Part shown: positions 9,177-16,789 of the stretch, one piece after another
Layout of the letters: each line of letters begins with the position of its first letter
Position numbering within the stretch: the stretch's first letter is position 1
From: PALSA-270 sp963770915
GTDB lineage: Bacteria > Acidobacteriota > Terriglobia > Terriglobales > Acidobacteriaceae
Length of the DNA stretch: 64,000 bases
NCBI GenBank assembly: GCA_963770915.1
Contig: CAVYRG010000001.1
Coordinates: forward strand, 3,162,001-3,226,000
Direction: 5' to 3'
Notes under the pieces: model-generated
The model's database searches: none
What the model saw: the letters and a program-made list of their open reading frames with translations, nothing else
Told to the model about the DNA's origin: nothing
Position numbers and translations under genes: made by a program

Positions 9177-9886
9177 GCGCGGTATTCATCATTTCGGCGC
9201 CATCGGGCTCGGGCAAATCCACGTTGGTCAACGAAGTGCGCCAACTGGTGGCTGGCCTGGATTTTTCCGTCTCCTACACCACCCGCCCCCCGCGCGGCAG
9301 TGAGCAGGAGGGCCGCGAATATTTCTTCGTCTCCCGCCCGCAATTTGAGGAGATGATCGGCCGCGATGAATTTCTTGAGTACGCCGAAGTCTTCGGCAAC
9401 TACTACGGCACCGCGCGCCGCTTCCTGCGCCAGGCCGAAGCCAACGGTCACGACCTGCTTCTCGATATCGACGTGCAAGGCGCGGAGCAGATTAAACGCA
9501 AGCTTCCGCAAGCGGTCAGCATTTTTATTCTTCCTCCCGATCGCGACACCCTGGAGAGGCGTTTGCGCAGCCGCAGCCAGGATCGAGAGGAAGTGATCGA
9601 GGTTCGCCTGGACACGGCCACACGTGAGATTGAGAATTACTGGAAATACGATTATATTTTGGTTAACGACCGGCTGGACGAATCCACGGAAGCGCTCAAG
9701 GCGATCCTGCTCGCGGAGAGACGGAAACACGCAGGAGGCCAACCATCAGTGCCTTCCGGATCATCATCCGAGGAAGATGCGGCGAACTTTGCCAGAGCCG
9801 ATTTGCATCGGTTGAATAACGTGCGCGAACGCTTGACGCCGATTCTCGATTCGTTTCGGCGAAGGCGAAATGGAAGTCAGGCATAG
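9173..9886 (+). CDS. gmk: Guanylate kinase
   Basis: Phosphorylates GMP to GDP with ATP (cytosol). P-loop SAPSGSGKST at residues 8-17, GMP-binding TTRPPRGSEQEGREYFF, and the lid with DRDTLERRLRSR. At 237 aa it is about 30 residues longer than most bacterial Gmk; the extra part is a charged C-terminal tail after residue 205. The start overlaps the yicC stop, and rpoZ follows after 9 bases, so yicC-gmk-rpoZ-coaBC are probably co-transcribed. Confidence 0.95.
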   Translation: MSAVFIISAPSGSGKSTLVNEVRQLVAGLDFSVSYTTRPPRGSEQEGREYFFVSRPQFEEMIGRDEFLEYAEVFGNYYGTARRFLRQAEANGHDLLLDIDVQGAEQIKRKLPQAVSIFILPPDRDTLERRLRSRSQDREEVIEVRLDTATREIENYWKYDYILVNDRLDESTEALKAILLAERRKHAGGQPSVPSGSSSEEDAANFARADLHRLNNVRERLTPILDSFRRRRNGSQA

Positions 9887-9895
9887 GAGAGTGCC

Positions 9896-10129
9896 ATGAA
9901 GTTGATGGACGGGTTCGACAGCAATTATCGCTATATCCTGGTAGCAGCGCGGCGCGCCCGGCAGTTGCAGGGCGGCGCGCCTCCGGTGATCGATACCCAT
10001 TCCCGCAAGCCCTGCCGCATCGCGCAAGACGAAATCAAGGCCGGCAAGGTGAAGTGGATGATCCCTGAGATCAAGTCGCCCACCGAGGCCACCAGCGAAA
10101 TTCTCGACAAGGCGATGGGACAAGAATAG
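9896..10129 (+). CDS. rpoZ: RNA polymerase omega subunit
   Basis: 77-aa omega subunit that helps to assemble beta-prime into RNA polymerase. The sequence FDSNYRYILVAARRARQLQ and the following conserved K-P-C/TRIAQDEI region are typical. A clear AGGAGAG site lies 5 bases before ATG 9896. Position between gmk and coaBC is the common order in many bacteria. Confidence 0.92.
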   Translation: MKLMDGFDSNYRYILVAARRARQLQGGAPPVIDTHSRKPCRIAQDEIKAGKVKWMIPEIKSPTEATSEILDKAMGQE

Positions 10130-10144
10130 GCGCAGGTTCGTTCC

Positions 10145-11353
10145 ATGAAAGTTGCCCTGGGCGTAAGCGGCGGCATTGCAGCCTACAAAGCGGCGGAAAT
10201 CGTCCGCTTGCTGCAGGAACGCGGCATCCGCGTGCAAGTCATCATGACCCAGGCCGCGCAGGAATTCGTTCGGCCCCTCACCTTTGCCGCCCTCTCCGGA
10301 GAAAAAGTTATCACCGGCATGTTCTCGGCGGAAAACGAACCACCCAATATCGATTCCGCAATCGAGCACATTGCGGTTGCGCAATCCATCGATGCGCTTC
10401 TAGTCGCGCCTGCCAGCGCCGACGTGCTGGCTAAGTTCGCGCAGGGCATCGCCAACGATTTCCTCACCACTCTTTATTTGGCGGCCACCGCGCCGCTTGT
10501 CGTCGCCCCCGCAATGAACGTCAACATGTGGAATCATCCCGCAACTCAAGCGAACCTGGAGACGCTAAGGAAGCGCGGGGTGAGAGTAGTTGAACCCGGC
10601 GAGGGCTATCTTGCTTGCGGTATGACCGGGCAAGGCCGCTTAGCGGAGAATGAAACGATTGTCGCGGCAGTTCTGGAAGCCATGGGCGCCTCACAGGATC
10701 TGGCCGGAGAAACCCTCCTCATCACCGCCGGCCCAACGCACGAGAAAATTGATCCGGTTCGCTATCTGACCAATCGCTCAAGCGGCCGCATGGGCTACGC
10801 TCTGGCGGAAGCCGCGCTTCGCCGTGGCGCGCGCGTGCTTTTAGTCAGCGGCCCGACGGCTCTTATGCCGCCCGGCACCGCCGAAACGACGCGAGTCGAA
10901 TCCGCCGAAGAGATGCGCCAGGCGGTGCTCGAACTTTTGCCGAAGGCGACGGTGGTCATCAAAACTGCCGCCGTTTCCGACTTCCGGCCCAAAGCCTCGG
11001 CCGAGCAGAAGATTAAACGCAGGGGTCCAATGACGTTAGAACTCGAACCCACCGACGATATCCTGGCTGAAATCGGACGGCGCAAGCAAGATCAGATCGT
11101 CGTGGGCTTTGCCGCGGAAACCGAGAACGTCCTCGAGAACGCCCGCAAGAAATTGCTCTCCAAGTCGCTCGACGCGATTGTTGTGAACGACGTTTCCCGC
11201 GAAGGCATCGGCTTCGATTCCGAGCGCAACGCGGTCACCATCATCACTGAGCATGAAGTCGCCGAAGTTCCGGAGACCACGAAGTGGGAAGTGGCCCAGC
11301 GCGTGCTCGACCGGGTGGTCCGTTTGCGAAAGCAGACTCCCGCAATTCGCTGA
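10145..11353 (+). CDS. coaBC: Bifunctional phosphopantothenoylcysteine decarboxylase / phosphopantothenate-cysteine ligase
   Basis: Coenzyme A synthesis: couples cysteine to 4'-phosphopantothenate and decarboxylates the product. The flavoprotein CoaC half (residues 1 to about 185) has the catalytic His75 in IEHIAV, PAMNVNMW and Cys158 in ACGMTGQGRL. The CoaB half has TAGPTHEKIDPVRYLTNRSS and the KTAAVSDFRP motif. At 402 aa it is full length. It sits 15 bases after rpoZ. Confidence 0.95.
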   Translation: MKVALGVSGGIAAYKAAEIVRLLQERGIRVQVIMTQAAQEFVRPLTFAALSGEKVITGMFSAENEPPNIDSAIEHIAVAQSIDALLVAPASADVLAKFAQGIANDFLTTLYLAATAPLVVAPAMNVNMWNHPATQANLETLRKRGVRVVEPGEGYLACGMTGQGRLAENETIVAAVLEAMGASQDLAGETLLITAGPTHEKIDPVRYLTNRSSGRMGYALAEAALRRGARVLLVSGPTALMPPGTAETTRVESAEEMRQAVLELLPKATVVIKTAAVSDFRPKASAEQKIKRRGPMTLELEPTDDILAEIGRRKQDQIVVGFAAETENVLENARKKLLSKSLDAIVVNDVSREGIGFDSERNAVTIITEHEVAEVPETTKWEVAQRVLDRVVRLRKQTPAIR

Positions 11354-11454
11354 CTTCGCGCCCTTTCCGACGTTCGCGAACTGAAGTACCCCTTGCCCAG
11401 TAAGCCGCCTTTCTAGCCCAATCCCCCTCGAGTGTGCGAACATGAAAATGACCC

Positions 11455-12267
11455 ATGGCTCTGGATGCCGAACTTCGCCGCGCGCTTGCTGACCGCGTCC
11501 GCTATTACAACGAACTTGGAATCTATGATTTCTATCGCCGACCGGCGGCCGCCGTAGTCGCCGGCCCTGTTCCCGCGGCGATTCACGAGCCGACCCAATC
11601 TATGCCGAACCCTAAGCCGTCGTTCTCCGCAGCTCCGGTCGAAGAGGACCTCTTCTCAGCGCCAAAGCCCAAGTTGAAAGCCGTCAATCCCACGGAGGCC
11701 CTGCGCCTTATCCGCGAAGACTTGGGCGACTGCACCCGCTGCCCGCTGCACAAACAGGGGCGCAAGCAGATTGTTTTCGGAGTGGGCAATCCGCGCACCG
11801 AATTGATGTTCATCGGCGAAGCTCCCGGCGCCGACGAAGACCAGCAAGGCGAGCCCTTCGTCGGGCGGGCCGGCCAGTTGCTGAACAACATGATCAAGGC
11901 CATGGGCATTCGCCGCGAGGACGTTTACATCGCCAACATCATCAAGTGCCGGCCGCCCGGCAACCGCACTCCCGAACGTGACGAATGCGAAACTTGTTCG
12001 CCATTCCTCATGCGCCAGATTGCCGCGATTCAACCGAAGGCCATCGTGGCGCTGGGCGCGGTCGCGGCCAAGACTCTGTTGGCAATCAACGCGCCCATGT
12101 CTGAGTTGCGCGGCCGTTGGTATGACTTCCGTGGCACCAAACTTGCGGTGACCTACCACCCCGCGTTTTTGCTGCGCGACCCGCGGCAGAAAAAGGAAAC
12201 CTGGAAAGATTTGCAGATGGTGATGAAGGATTTGGGCTGGCCCATCCCGCAAAAGAGCGTCGAATAG
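11455..12267 (+). CDS. Uracil-DNA glycosylase, family 4 (Fe-S)
   Basis: DNA repair enzyme that removes uracil from DNA. Four cysteines for a [4Fe-4S] cluster are present (Cys93, Cys96, Cys165, Cys181). Motif A is GEAPGADEDQQG (121-132) and motif B HPAFLLR (235-241), as in thermostable family-4 UDGs. The first 75 residues are an added N-terminal region, charged then rich in Pro and Ala, not needed for the fold. ATG 11455 is preferred since the region LRRALADRVRYYNELGI looks like a real helix. Confidence 0.9.
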   Translation: MALDAELRRALADRVRYYNELGIYDFYRRPAAAVVAGPVPAAIHEPTQSMPNPKPSFSAAPVEEDLFSAPKPKLKAVNPTEALRLIREDLGDCTRCPLHKQGRKQIVFGVGNPRTELMFIGEAPGADEDQQGEPFVGRAGQLLNNMIKAMGIRREDVYIANIIKCRPPGNRTPERDECETCSPFLMRQIAAIQPKAIVALGAVAAKTLLAINAPMSELRGRWYDFRGTKLAVTYHPAFLLRDPRQKKETWKDLQMVMKDLGWPIPQKSVE

Positions 12268-12284
12268 AGGAGGACGCCGCCGCA

Positions 12285-13676
12285 ATGGCCATCGCAAGCA
12301 TCAACCCCGCCACTGGAGAAGTTCTCAAGACATTCGAGCCGCTTTCTGATTCGCAGATTGACCAAAAGCTACAGCGGGCCGCCGATGCCTTCATCCAGCA
12401 TCGGAAACTTTCCTTTCCGGAGCGCGCGCGAAAAATGACTCGCGTCGCAGAAATTCTCGAGAACGAAAAGGAAGTCTTCGGCCGAATCATGACCCTGGAA
12501 ATGGGCAAGCCGCTTCGCTCCGCCGTAGATGAAGCCGCGAAATGCGCCTGGGCCTGCCGCTACTACGCAGAGAACGCCGAAAGCTTTCTCGCCGATCAAG
12601 TCGTCGAAACTGCGGCGAGCCGAAGCTACATCCGCTTTCAGCCGCTGGGGCCGATTCTTGCGGTCATGCCGTGGAACTTTCCTTTTTGGCAGGTGATGCG
12701 TTTTGTGGCGCCGGCGCTGATGGCCGGCAATGTCGGACTGCTGAAGCACGCCTCGAATGTTCCGCAGTGCGCGCTGGCAATTGAAGAGATTGTCCGTCGC
12801 GCGGGATTTGCGGAAGGAGTGTTTCAAACTCTGCTCGTCGGCGCGCAAAAAGTCGACGGTATTCTGGCCGATCAGCGCGTGGTTGCGGCCACGCTCACCG
12901 GCAGCGAAGGCGCGGGAATTGAAGTTGGCATCTCCGCTGCGAAGCGAATCAAGAAAGTCGTGCTGGAACTCGGCGGCAGCGATCCCTTCGTCGTCATGCC
13001 CAGCGCCAATCTCGAAGAGGCTGTCGCTACCGGCGTGAAAGCGCGAATCATCAACAACGGCCAGTCCTGCATTGCCGCCAAGCGTTTCATTGTTCATTCT
13101 TCGATTGCGGATGAATTCGAACGCGAATTTGTGCGGCGTCTGGAAGCCCTCAAGATCGGCGATCCGATGGACCCGGCCACCGAGCTCGGCCCGCTGGCGA
13201 CACCCAGCGGTCTCGAGGACCTAGATCGGGATGTTCAGAAATCCGTCGCCGCTGGGGCGAAGCTTCTGACCGGAGGCAAACGCCTCGACCGCCCCGGCAA
13301 TTTCTACGCAGCGACGGTGCTCACGAACATTCCCCCTGAGTCGCCCGCGTACCGCGAAGAATTGTTCGGCCCGGTGGCGTCCATTTTCCGCGCCAAGGAT
13401 CTCGACCACGCCATCCAACTCGCCAATGACAGCCGCTTTGGACTCGGCGCCAGTGCCTGGACCAACGACCCGATTGAACGCGACCGGCTGATCAATGAGA
13501 TCGAAGCCGGCATGGTCTTCATCAACCGCATGGTGGTCTCCGATCCCCGCCTGCCCTTCGGCGGCGTGAAATATTCCGGCCACGGAAGGGAACTGGGCGT
13601 GCAAGGCATCCGCGAGTTCACCAACGCGAAAGCCGTCTGGATTCAGGAGATCGCTCAGCCATCCGCACCACGCTGA
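12285..13676 (+). CDS. NAD(P)-dependent aldehyde dehydrogenase (succinate-semialdehyde type)
   Basis: 463-aa aldehyde dehydrogenase. Catalytic Cys262 (NNGQSC) and Glu228 (LELGGSDP) are present, along with PWNFP at 129-133 for cofactor binding. The overall pattern (starting with INPATGEV, and LELGGSDPFVV) is closest to the short succinate-semialdehyde dehydrogenase group (GabD/Sad), which oxidises succinate semialdehyde to succinate, but I cannot fix the substrate. It follows the glycosylase gene after 17 bases and precedes the CPXCG mini-gene after 18, so all three may share a message. Confidence 0.88.
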   Translation: MAIASINPATGEVLKTFEPLSDSQIDQKLQRAADAFIQHRKLSFPERARKMTRVAEILENEKEVFGRIMTLEMGKPLRSAVDEAAKCAWACRYYAENAESFLADQVVETAASRSYIRFQPLGPILAVMPWNFPFWQVMRFVAPALMAGNVGLLKHASNVPQCALAIEEIVRRAGFAEGVFQTLLVGAQKVDGILADQRVVAATLTGSEGAGIEVGISAAKRIKKVVLELGGSDPFVVMPSANLEEAVATGVKARIINNGQSCIAAKRFIVHSSIADEFEREFVRRLEALKIGDPMDPATELGPLATPSGLEDLDRDVQKSVAAGAKLLTGGKRLDRPGNFYAATVLTNIPPESPAYREELFGPVASIFRAKDLDHAIQLANDSRFGLGASAWTNDPIERDRLINEIEAGMVFINRMVVSDPRLPFGGVKYSGHGRELGVQGIREFTNAKAVWIQEIAQPSAPR

Positions 13677-13694
13677 GACTCCGCGAGTGCCGCG

Positions 13695-13874
13695 ATGCAC
13701 ACAGGTTTTCAATGCGCCGGCTGTGGCGAGTGGAACGAAACCACAGTGGATGAATCCGCCGGGCGCAGCCAATCCTACGTCGAAGACTGCCAGGTCTGCT
13801 GCAAGCCCAACTTGCTCTTCATCGAGTGGGATGATGAAGCGCAAGAGTCGCGCATCCGGGCAGAGCTGGAGTAG
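13695..13874 (+). CDS. CPXCG-type cysteine-rich mini-protein (59 aa)
   Basis: A 59-aa protein starting at ATG 13695 with two cysteine pairs: C-x2-C in FQCAGCGEWN (residues 7 and 10) and C-x2-CC in EDCQVCCKPN, then an acidic tail (WDDEAQES). It fits the small CPXCG zinc-ribbon family, whose members bind a metal and have no firm function. Length and spacing to the upstream aldehyde dehydrogenase suggest the same transcript. Confidence 0.8.
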   Translation: MHTGFQCAGCGEWNETTVDESAGRSQSYVEDCQVCCKPNLLFIEWDDEAQESRIRAELE

Positions 13875-13934
13875 GCTGCTGCGAGGCTTGTTGGCCCACC
13901 AGTGGCCCCTCCGCCGGTGCCGGAGTCCCTCCAT

Positions 13935-13975
13935 TGTCATTCCGAGGAGCGAAGCGAAGAGGAGTCTGCTTCTGC
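13935..13975. repeat. Half copy of TGTCATTCCGAG repeat (family A)
   Basis: Begins TGTCATTCCGAGGAGCGAAG, as in the full copies at 33705 and 39919, but the return arm is missing. It lies between the CPXCG gene and the toxin-antitoxin promoter region. Confidence 0.6.
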
Positions 13976-14008
13976 AGCTTGTGTTTTCGTAACGGTCATA
14001 TTATTATG

Positions 14009-14018
14009 ACTATAGTCT
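14009..14018. promoter_or_regulatory. Palindromic operator candidate of the TA operon
   Basis: A perfect 10-base palindrome, GACTATAGTC, within an AT-rich stretch 20 bases before the antitoxin start. Antitoxins of the Phd/VapB kind usually repress their own operon by binding such sites. Binding here is inferred. Confidence 0.45.
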
Positions 14019-14037
14019 TAATCATTGAGGGGGAACC

Positions 14038-14268
14038 TTGAAGGAAATGGCAGCGGGTGAATTCAAAGCGCAATGTTTGGCGGTTATGGATCAAGTTCGC
14101 GAAACCGGGGAACCCGTGCTGATTACGAAGCATGGCAAGCCTGTGGCCAAGCTGGTTCCGGCGCAGCCAAATGCAGACGACATTTTTGGGTATATGGCGG
14201 GCAAGGTGAAGATTGTCGGCGACATCGTCGCGCCGGTCACGCCGCTGGAGGATTGGGAAAGCAAGTGA
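14038..14268 (+). CDS. Phd/YefM-type antitoxin
   Basis: 76-aa antitoxin of a type II system. The N-terminal part (AAGEFKAQCLAVMDQVRETG...LITKHGKPVAKLVP) is the Phd/YefM DNA-binding fold; the C-terminal part (DIFGYMAGKVKIVGDIV) is the usual toxin-binding region. Start is TTG 14038 with a GAGGGGGA-like ribosome site; the in-frame ATG three codons later would cut the first strand. The stop overlaps the toxin start. Confidence 0.88.
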   Translation: MKEMAAGEFKAQCLAVMDQVRETGEPVLITKHGKPVAKLVPAQPNADDIFGYMAGKVKIVGDIVAPVTPLEDWESK

Positions 14269-14654
14269 TCCTCCTCGATACGCACGTGCTGATCTGGATG
14301 TCGAGCGATCCAAAGCGGTTGTCCCTAAAGGCGCGGGAAGCCATTCGCGAAGCGCGGCAGAAGAGCGGGATTGCCGTGGCGACGATCACGCTTTGGGAGC
14401 TGGCATGGCTGGCAGAGCACCGGCGAATTCAAGTTGCCATGAGCGTCGAATCGTTTGTCCGTGAAACTGTGGCACGTGTCATTCTTCAACCCATGACGCC
14501 AGAGATAGCTTCTCTCGCCGTGCGGCTCCCCGAAGAATATCCGCGCGATCCTGCCGACCGCATCATTGCGGCCACGGCGATTGCCGGAGGCATGCCGCTG
14601 GTCACCGCCGATAAGCAGATTCGTCAGGCAAGGTTGGCAGAGACCATATGGTAG
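14265..14654 (+). CDS. PIN-domain toxin (VapC family)
   Basis: 129-aa PIN-domain ribonuclease, toxin partner of the preceding gene. The acidic Mg-binding residues are in LLDTHVLIW (Asp near residue 5), in the central LWELAWL, and in DPADRIIAATA near the C-terminus. Start is a GTG that overlaps the antitoxin stop (GTGA at 14265), giving translational coupling. VapC toxins usually cut tRNA or rRNA; the target here is unknown. A longer frame from 14073 is only the same frame read through the antitoxin. Confidence 0.9.
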   Translation: MILLDTHVLIWMSSDPKRLSLKAREAIREARQKSGIAVATITLWELAWLAEHRRIQVAMSVESFVRETVARVILQPMTPEIASLAVRLPEEYPRDPADRIIAATAIAGGMPLVTADKQIRQARLAETIW

Positions 14655-14667
14655 GCCGTTCGGCAAT

Positions 14668-14703
14668 CGCGTGGGGACAGCCGAGGGCGGCTGTCCCCAC
14701 GCG
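14668..14703. terminator. Strong hairpin after the TA operon
   Basis: Near-perfect 15-16 bp inverted repeat, CGCGTGGGGACAGCC paired with GGCTGTCCCCACGCG around a loop of about 5 bases. It has no T-run, so it may be a REP-like element or a structure that blocks transcription into the mraZ region rather than a classical intrinsic terminator. Confidence 0.6.
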
Positions 14704-14911
14704 ACCTTGATCATTGAAACTGCGGAGCATCGAAACCCATCCTAATTTTCCACAACAAACCGCAGGCCCGGCGCGGAGTGCAAGCAAAATCTTAGCGAAA
14801 CAATGGCGAAAGAACCAAGTGTCTTAACGCAGCATCTTGTGGTCATCTTTTTGATTCCCCACAAGGGATCGCGCTTTCGACGGCATGTACCTTCGTAACC
14901 TTAGTTTCGCC

Positions 14912-14939
14912 TTGACATTCAAGGAGTTAGGGCTATCAT
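14912..14939 (+). promoter_or_regulatory. Promoter of the dcw cluster (Pmra)
   Basis: Perfect TTGACA at 14912-14917, a 16-base spacer and TATCAT at 14934-14939. The start of transcription would lie within the GTGGT repeats that follow, leaving a leader of about 250 bases before mraZ. The stretch 14704-14911 upstream shows no gene or clear signal. Confidence 0.6.
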
Positions 14940-14973
14940 GTGGTCAAAAGTGGTAAGAAGTGGTAAGTGCGGT
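14940..14973 (+). promoter_or_regulatory. Probable MraZ box: GTGGT repeats at 10-bp spacing
   Basis: GTGGT occurs at 14940, 14950 and 14960, with a weaker fourth unit (GCGGT) at 14969; the units read GTGGTCAAAA, GTGGTAAGAA, GTGGTAAGTG. MraZ is an AbrB-fold repressor that binds short direct repeats one helical turn apart in its own promoter in Escherichia coli and Mollicutes. Overlap with the -10 and start site fits autorepression. The role is inferred from arrangement. Confidence 0.6.
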
Positions 14974-15145
14974 AGCGGTCGTGGGCAGAACCTGAGCGGA
15001 TTGAGGAGCCAGTGGAATTTAGAACTGACATTCCCCAAAACAGCCCCAACGAACCAGAAACCGGCAGCAATTTGAACGTTTTTGCCTCCCTTGTGGTAGC
15101 AGCGGTACCCGTTTTACTGAACGCAGCGCGGACTCGACCTGGCCG

Positions 15146-15172
15146 GCGAGACCCTTCGATTTCGCTCAGGGC
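15146..15172. repeat. Dispersed CCCTTCGATTTCGCTCAGGG repeat in the mraZ leader (family G)
   Basis: An ACCCTTCGATTTCGCTCAGG word with GCAGGC after it lies in the leader only about 25 bases before mraZ. It contains the inverted pair CCCT...AGGG and resembles the GCTGAGCGAGAAG...TCGAAG repeat at 57784. The remainder of the 14974-15195 leader shows no gene. Confidence 0.4.
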
Positions 15173-15195
15173 AGGCGCCGGTTCGGCAAAGGCAT

Positions 15196-15636
15196 ATGTT
15201 TCGCGGCAATCACCCAACTCGCGTCGACGAAAAAGGACGGCTCAAGGTTCCGGCCGAGTTCAAGCGGGTGATCGACGAGAAGTACAACACGCAATTTTAC
15301 ATCACCAGTTTAGACGGCAAGGTTGCTCAGTTGTATCCCTTCGAGGAGTGGGAACGGATCGAGCAGAAGTTGGCTGCGCTGCCTACCTTCAACCCCACCA
15401 AGAAGAAGTTTCTCAGCACGACCGGGTATTGGGGGCAACAGGTGGAGATGGACGGCCAGGGCCGGTTGCTGCTCCCGCAGTTGCTGCGGGATGCGGCAGA
15501 CCTTAGGGGTGACGTAGCGGTGGTCGGTTTTCAGGGCTACTTGGAAGTGCGCAACCTGGAGGCCTACCGCAAGGAGATCGAAGGCCAAGCGTTCTCGAAT
15601 GAGGATCTCAAGACGCTCGACGATCTGGGCATCTAG
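15196..15636 (+). CDS. mraZ: Transcriptional regulator MraZ
   Basis: 146-aa DNA-binding protein, first gene of the division and cell wall cluster; represses that cluster and can affect others. It has two SpoVT/AbrB-like halves, each with a DxxGR-type motif: DEKGRLKVP (residues 11-19) and DGQGRLLLP (about 86-94). The start ATG 15196 is fixed by MFRGNHPTRVDEKGR. Its stop overlaps the GTG start of rsmH. Confidence 0.95.
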   Translation: MFRGNHPTRVDEKGRLKVPAEFKRVIDEKYNTQFYITSLDGKVAQLYPFEEWERIEQKLAALPTFNPTKKKFLSTTGYWGQQVEMDGQGRLLLPQLLRDAADLRGDVAVVGFQGYLEVRNLEAYRKEIEGQAFSNEDLKTLDDLGI

Positions 15637-16586
15637 TGGACGAGGGTTCAACAGACACCCCTCAGGGGGTTGGGCATGGCGGGGGCCATGTTCCGGTTCT
15701 TTTAAAAGAAGCGATCGACTTTTTAGCCGTGCGGCGTGGCGGAACTTATATCGACGCGACGGTGGGCTTAGGCGGGCACAGCTACGAAATCGCAAAACGC
15801 CTCGGCGCAGCGGGACATTTGATTGGGCTCGATAAGGATCCGGCGGCGCTGGAAATTGCAGAAGGAGTCGTTGGTCGTTCGTCGTTGGTCGTTGGCCAAG
15901 GTCAACAACCAGACCGGCCGACGATAACTCTGATGCATCGTTCGTTTGCGGATTTGGCCAACGACCAACGACCAACGACCAAGGGCGGGGTTGACGGAAT
16001 TCTCGCCGACCTGGGCGTAAGCAGCTTGCAACTCAACGACGCCGCGCGCGGCTTTAGTTTTCAGGCGGATGGCTTTTTAGACATGCGGATGAATCCGCAG
16101 TCAGAGCGCACCGCCGAACAAGTGGTAAATCAGGTGGACGAGGTCACACTCGCGAATCTGATTTACGAATTCGGTGAGGAAAGGAGGTCGCGGAGAATCG
16201 CCAGAGCCATTGTCCGGTCGCGGCCGATATCAACCACTGCGCAACTTGCAGCGGTGATTTCAGCCGCGGCCCGGCCAATGAAACACGAGCGCATTCATCC
16301 CGCGACGCGAACCTTTCAGGCTCTCCGAATCTTCGTAAACCACGAATTGGACGACCTGCGGGAATTGCTCGAAGCGGCCCCGCAGCTGCTGAAACCGGGC
16401 GGGCGGCTTGTGGTCATCAGCTTTCACTCGCTGGAGGATCGCATGGTGAAAGATGCGATACGCGAGGGAGCGAAGCAGGGCCGATACAAGCCGCTGACCA
16501 AAAAGCCGGTGACGGCGACGCAAGAAGAGGTTGATCGCAATCCGCGGGCGCGCAGCGCGAAACTGCGAGCGGCGGAGCGGATTTAA
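15636..16586 (+). CDS. rsmH: 16S rRNA (cytosine-1402-N4)-methyltransferase
   Basis: Methylates N4 of C1402 in 16S rRNA using S-adenosylmethionine. GGTYIDATVGLGGHSYEI is the SAM-binding loop; ADLGVSSLQLND and FHSLEDRMVK are family motifs. Start is GTG 15636 overlapping the mraZ stop. Two stretches (about residues 78-95 and 109-117) do not look like the family; they are encoded by the two arms of a 19-bp perfect inverted repeat, yet the reading frame stays open and the conserved strand between them (TLMHRSFADL) is intact. Confidence 0.92.
   Translation: MDEGSTDTPQGVGHGGGHVPVLLKEAIDFLAVRRGGTYIDATVGLGGHSYEIAKRLGAAGHLIGLDKDPAALEIAEGVVGRSSLVVGQGQQPDRPTITLMHRSFADLANDQRPTTKGGVDGILADLGVSSLQLNDAARGFSFQADGFLDMRMNPQSERTAEQVVNQVDEVTLANLIYEFGEERRSRRIARAIVRSRPISTTAQLAAVISAAARPMKHERIHPATRTFQALRIFVNHELDDLRELLEAAPQLLKPGGRLVVISFHSLEDRMVKDAIREGAKQGRYKPLTKKPVTATQEEVDRNPRARSAKLRAAERI
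15881..15972. repeat. Inverted repeat inside rsmH (family E)
   Basis: GTCGTTGGTCGTTGGCCAA at 15881-15899 and its exact reverse complement at 15954-15972, with 54 bases between. Each arm continues into more GTCGTTGGTC-type units (15867-15880 and 15973-15982). The same word occurs between pyrE and mtnA. Both arms are translated in frame. Confidence 0.8.
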
Positions 16587-16627
16587 GAGTAAGAAGCTGG
16601 AAGCTAACGGAGACACCGGAGGTGAAC

Positions 16628-16789
16628 ATGTACACGGGAACACTAATCGACGAACTGATGGCGGCGGTGGAGCGGGCGGAAGAACATGCTCTGGCTGACC
16701 AGATGCCGCGCGACGAGCGCGTGGCCTTCTGCTACGTGCCCGCGGCCTACGAAATGAGCGCAGAACCCAACTTTCTTGGAGCGGCGTAA
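16628..16789 (+). CDS. Unknown 53-aa protein between rsmH and ftsL
   Basis: 53-aa acidic protein (begins MYTGTLIDELMAAVERAEEH, ends PNFLGAA) with a predicted helix over residues 5-25. A strong GGAGGTGAAC site lies just before ATG 16628, better than that of most genes here, and the stop codon is directly followed by the ftsL start. Placement inside the division cluster and a high-quality ribosome site support a real gene. I do not recognise a family; a role in division or its control is only a guess. Confidence 0.75.
   Translation: MYTGTLIDELMAAVERAEEHALADQMPRDERVAFCYVPAAYEMSAEPNFLGAA

Noticed and set aside
14073..14264. Longer toxin reading frame through the antitoxin
   Set aside because: The upstream part is out of frame with the antitoxin and not PIN-like; GTG 14265 is the proper start.
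15012..15195. Reading frames in the mraZ leader
   Set aside because: Short frames with biased composition that include a dispersed repeat; no ribosome site.
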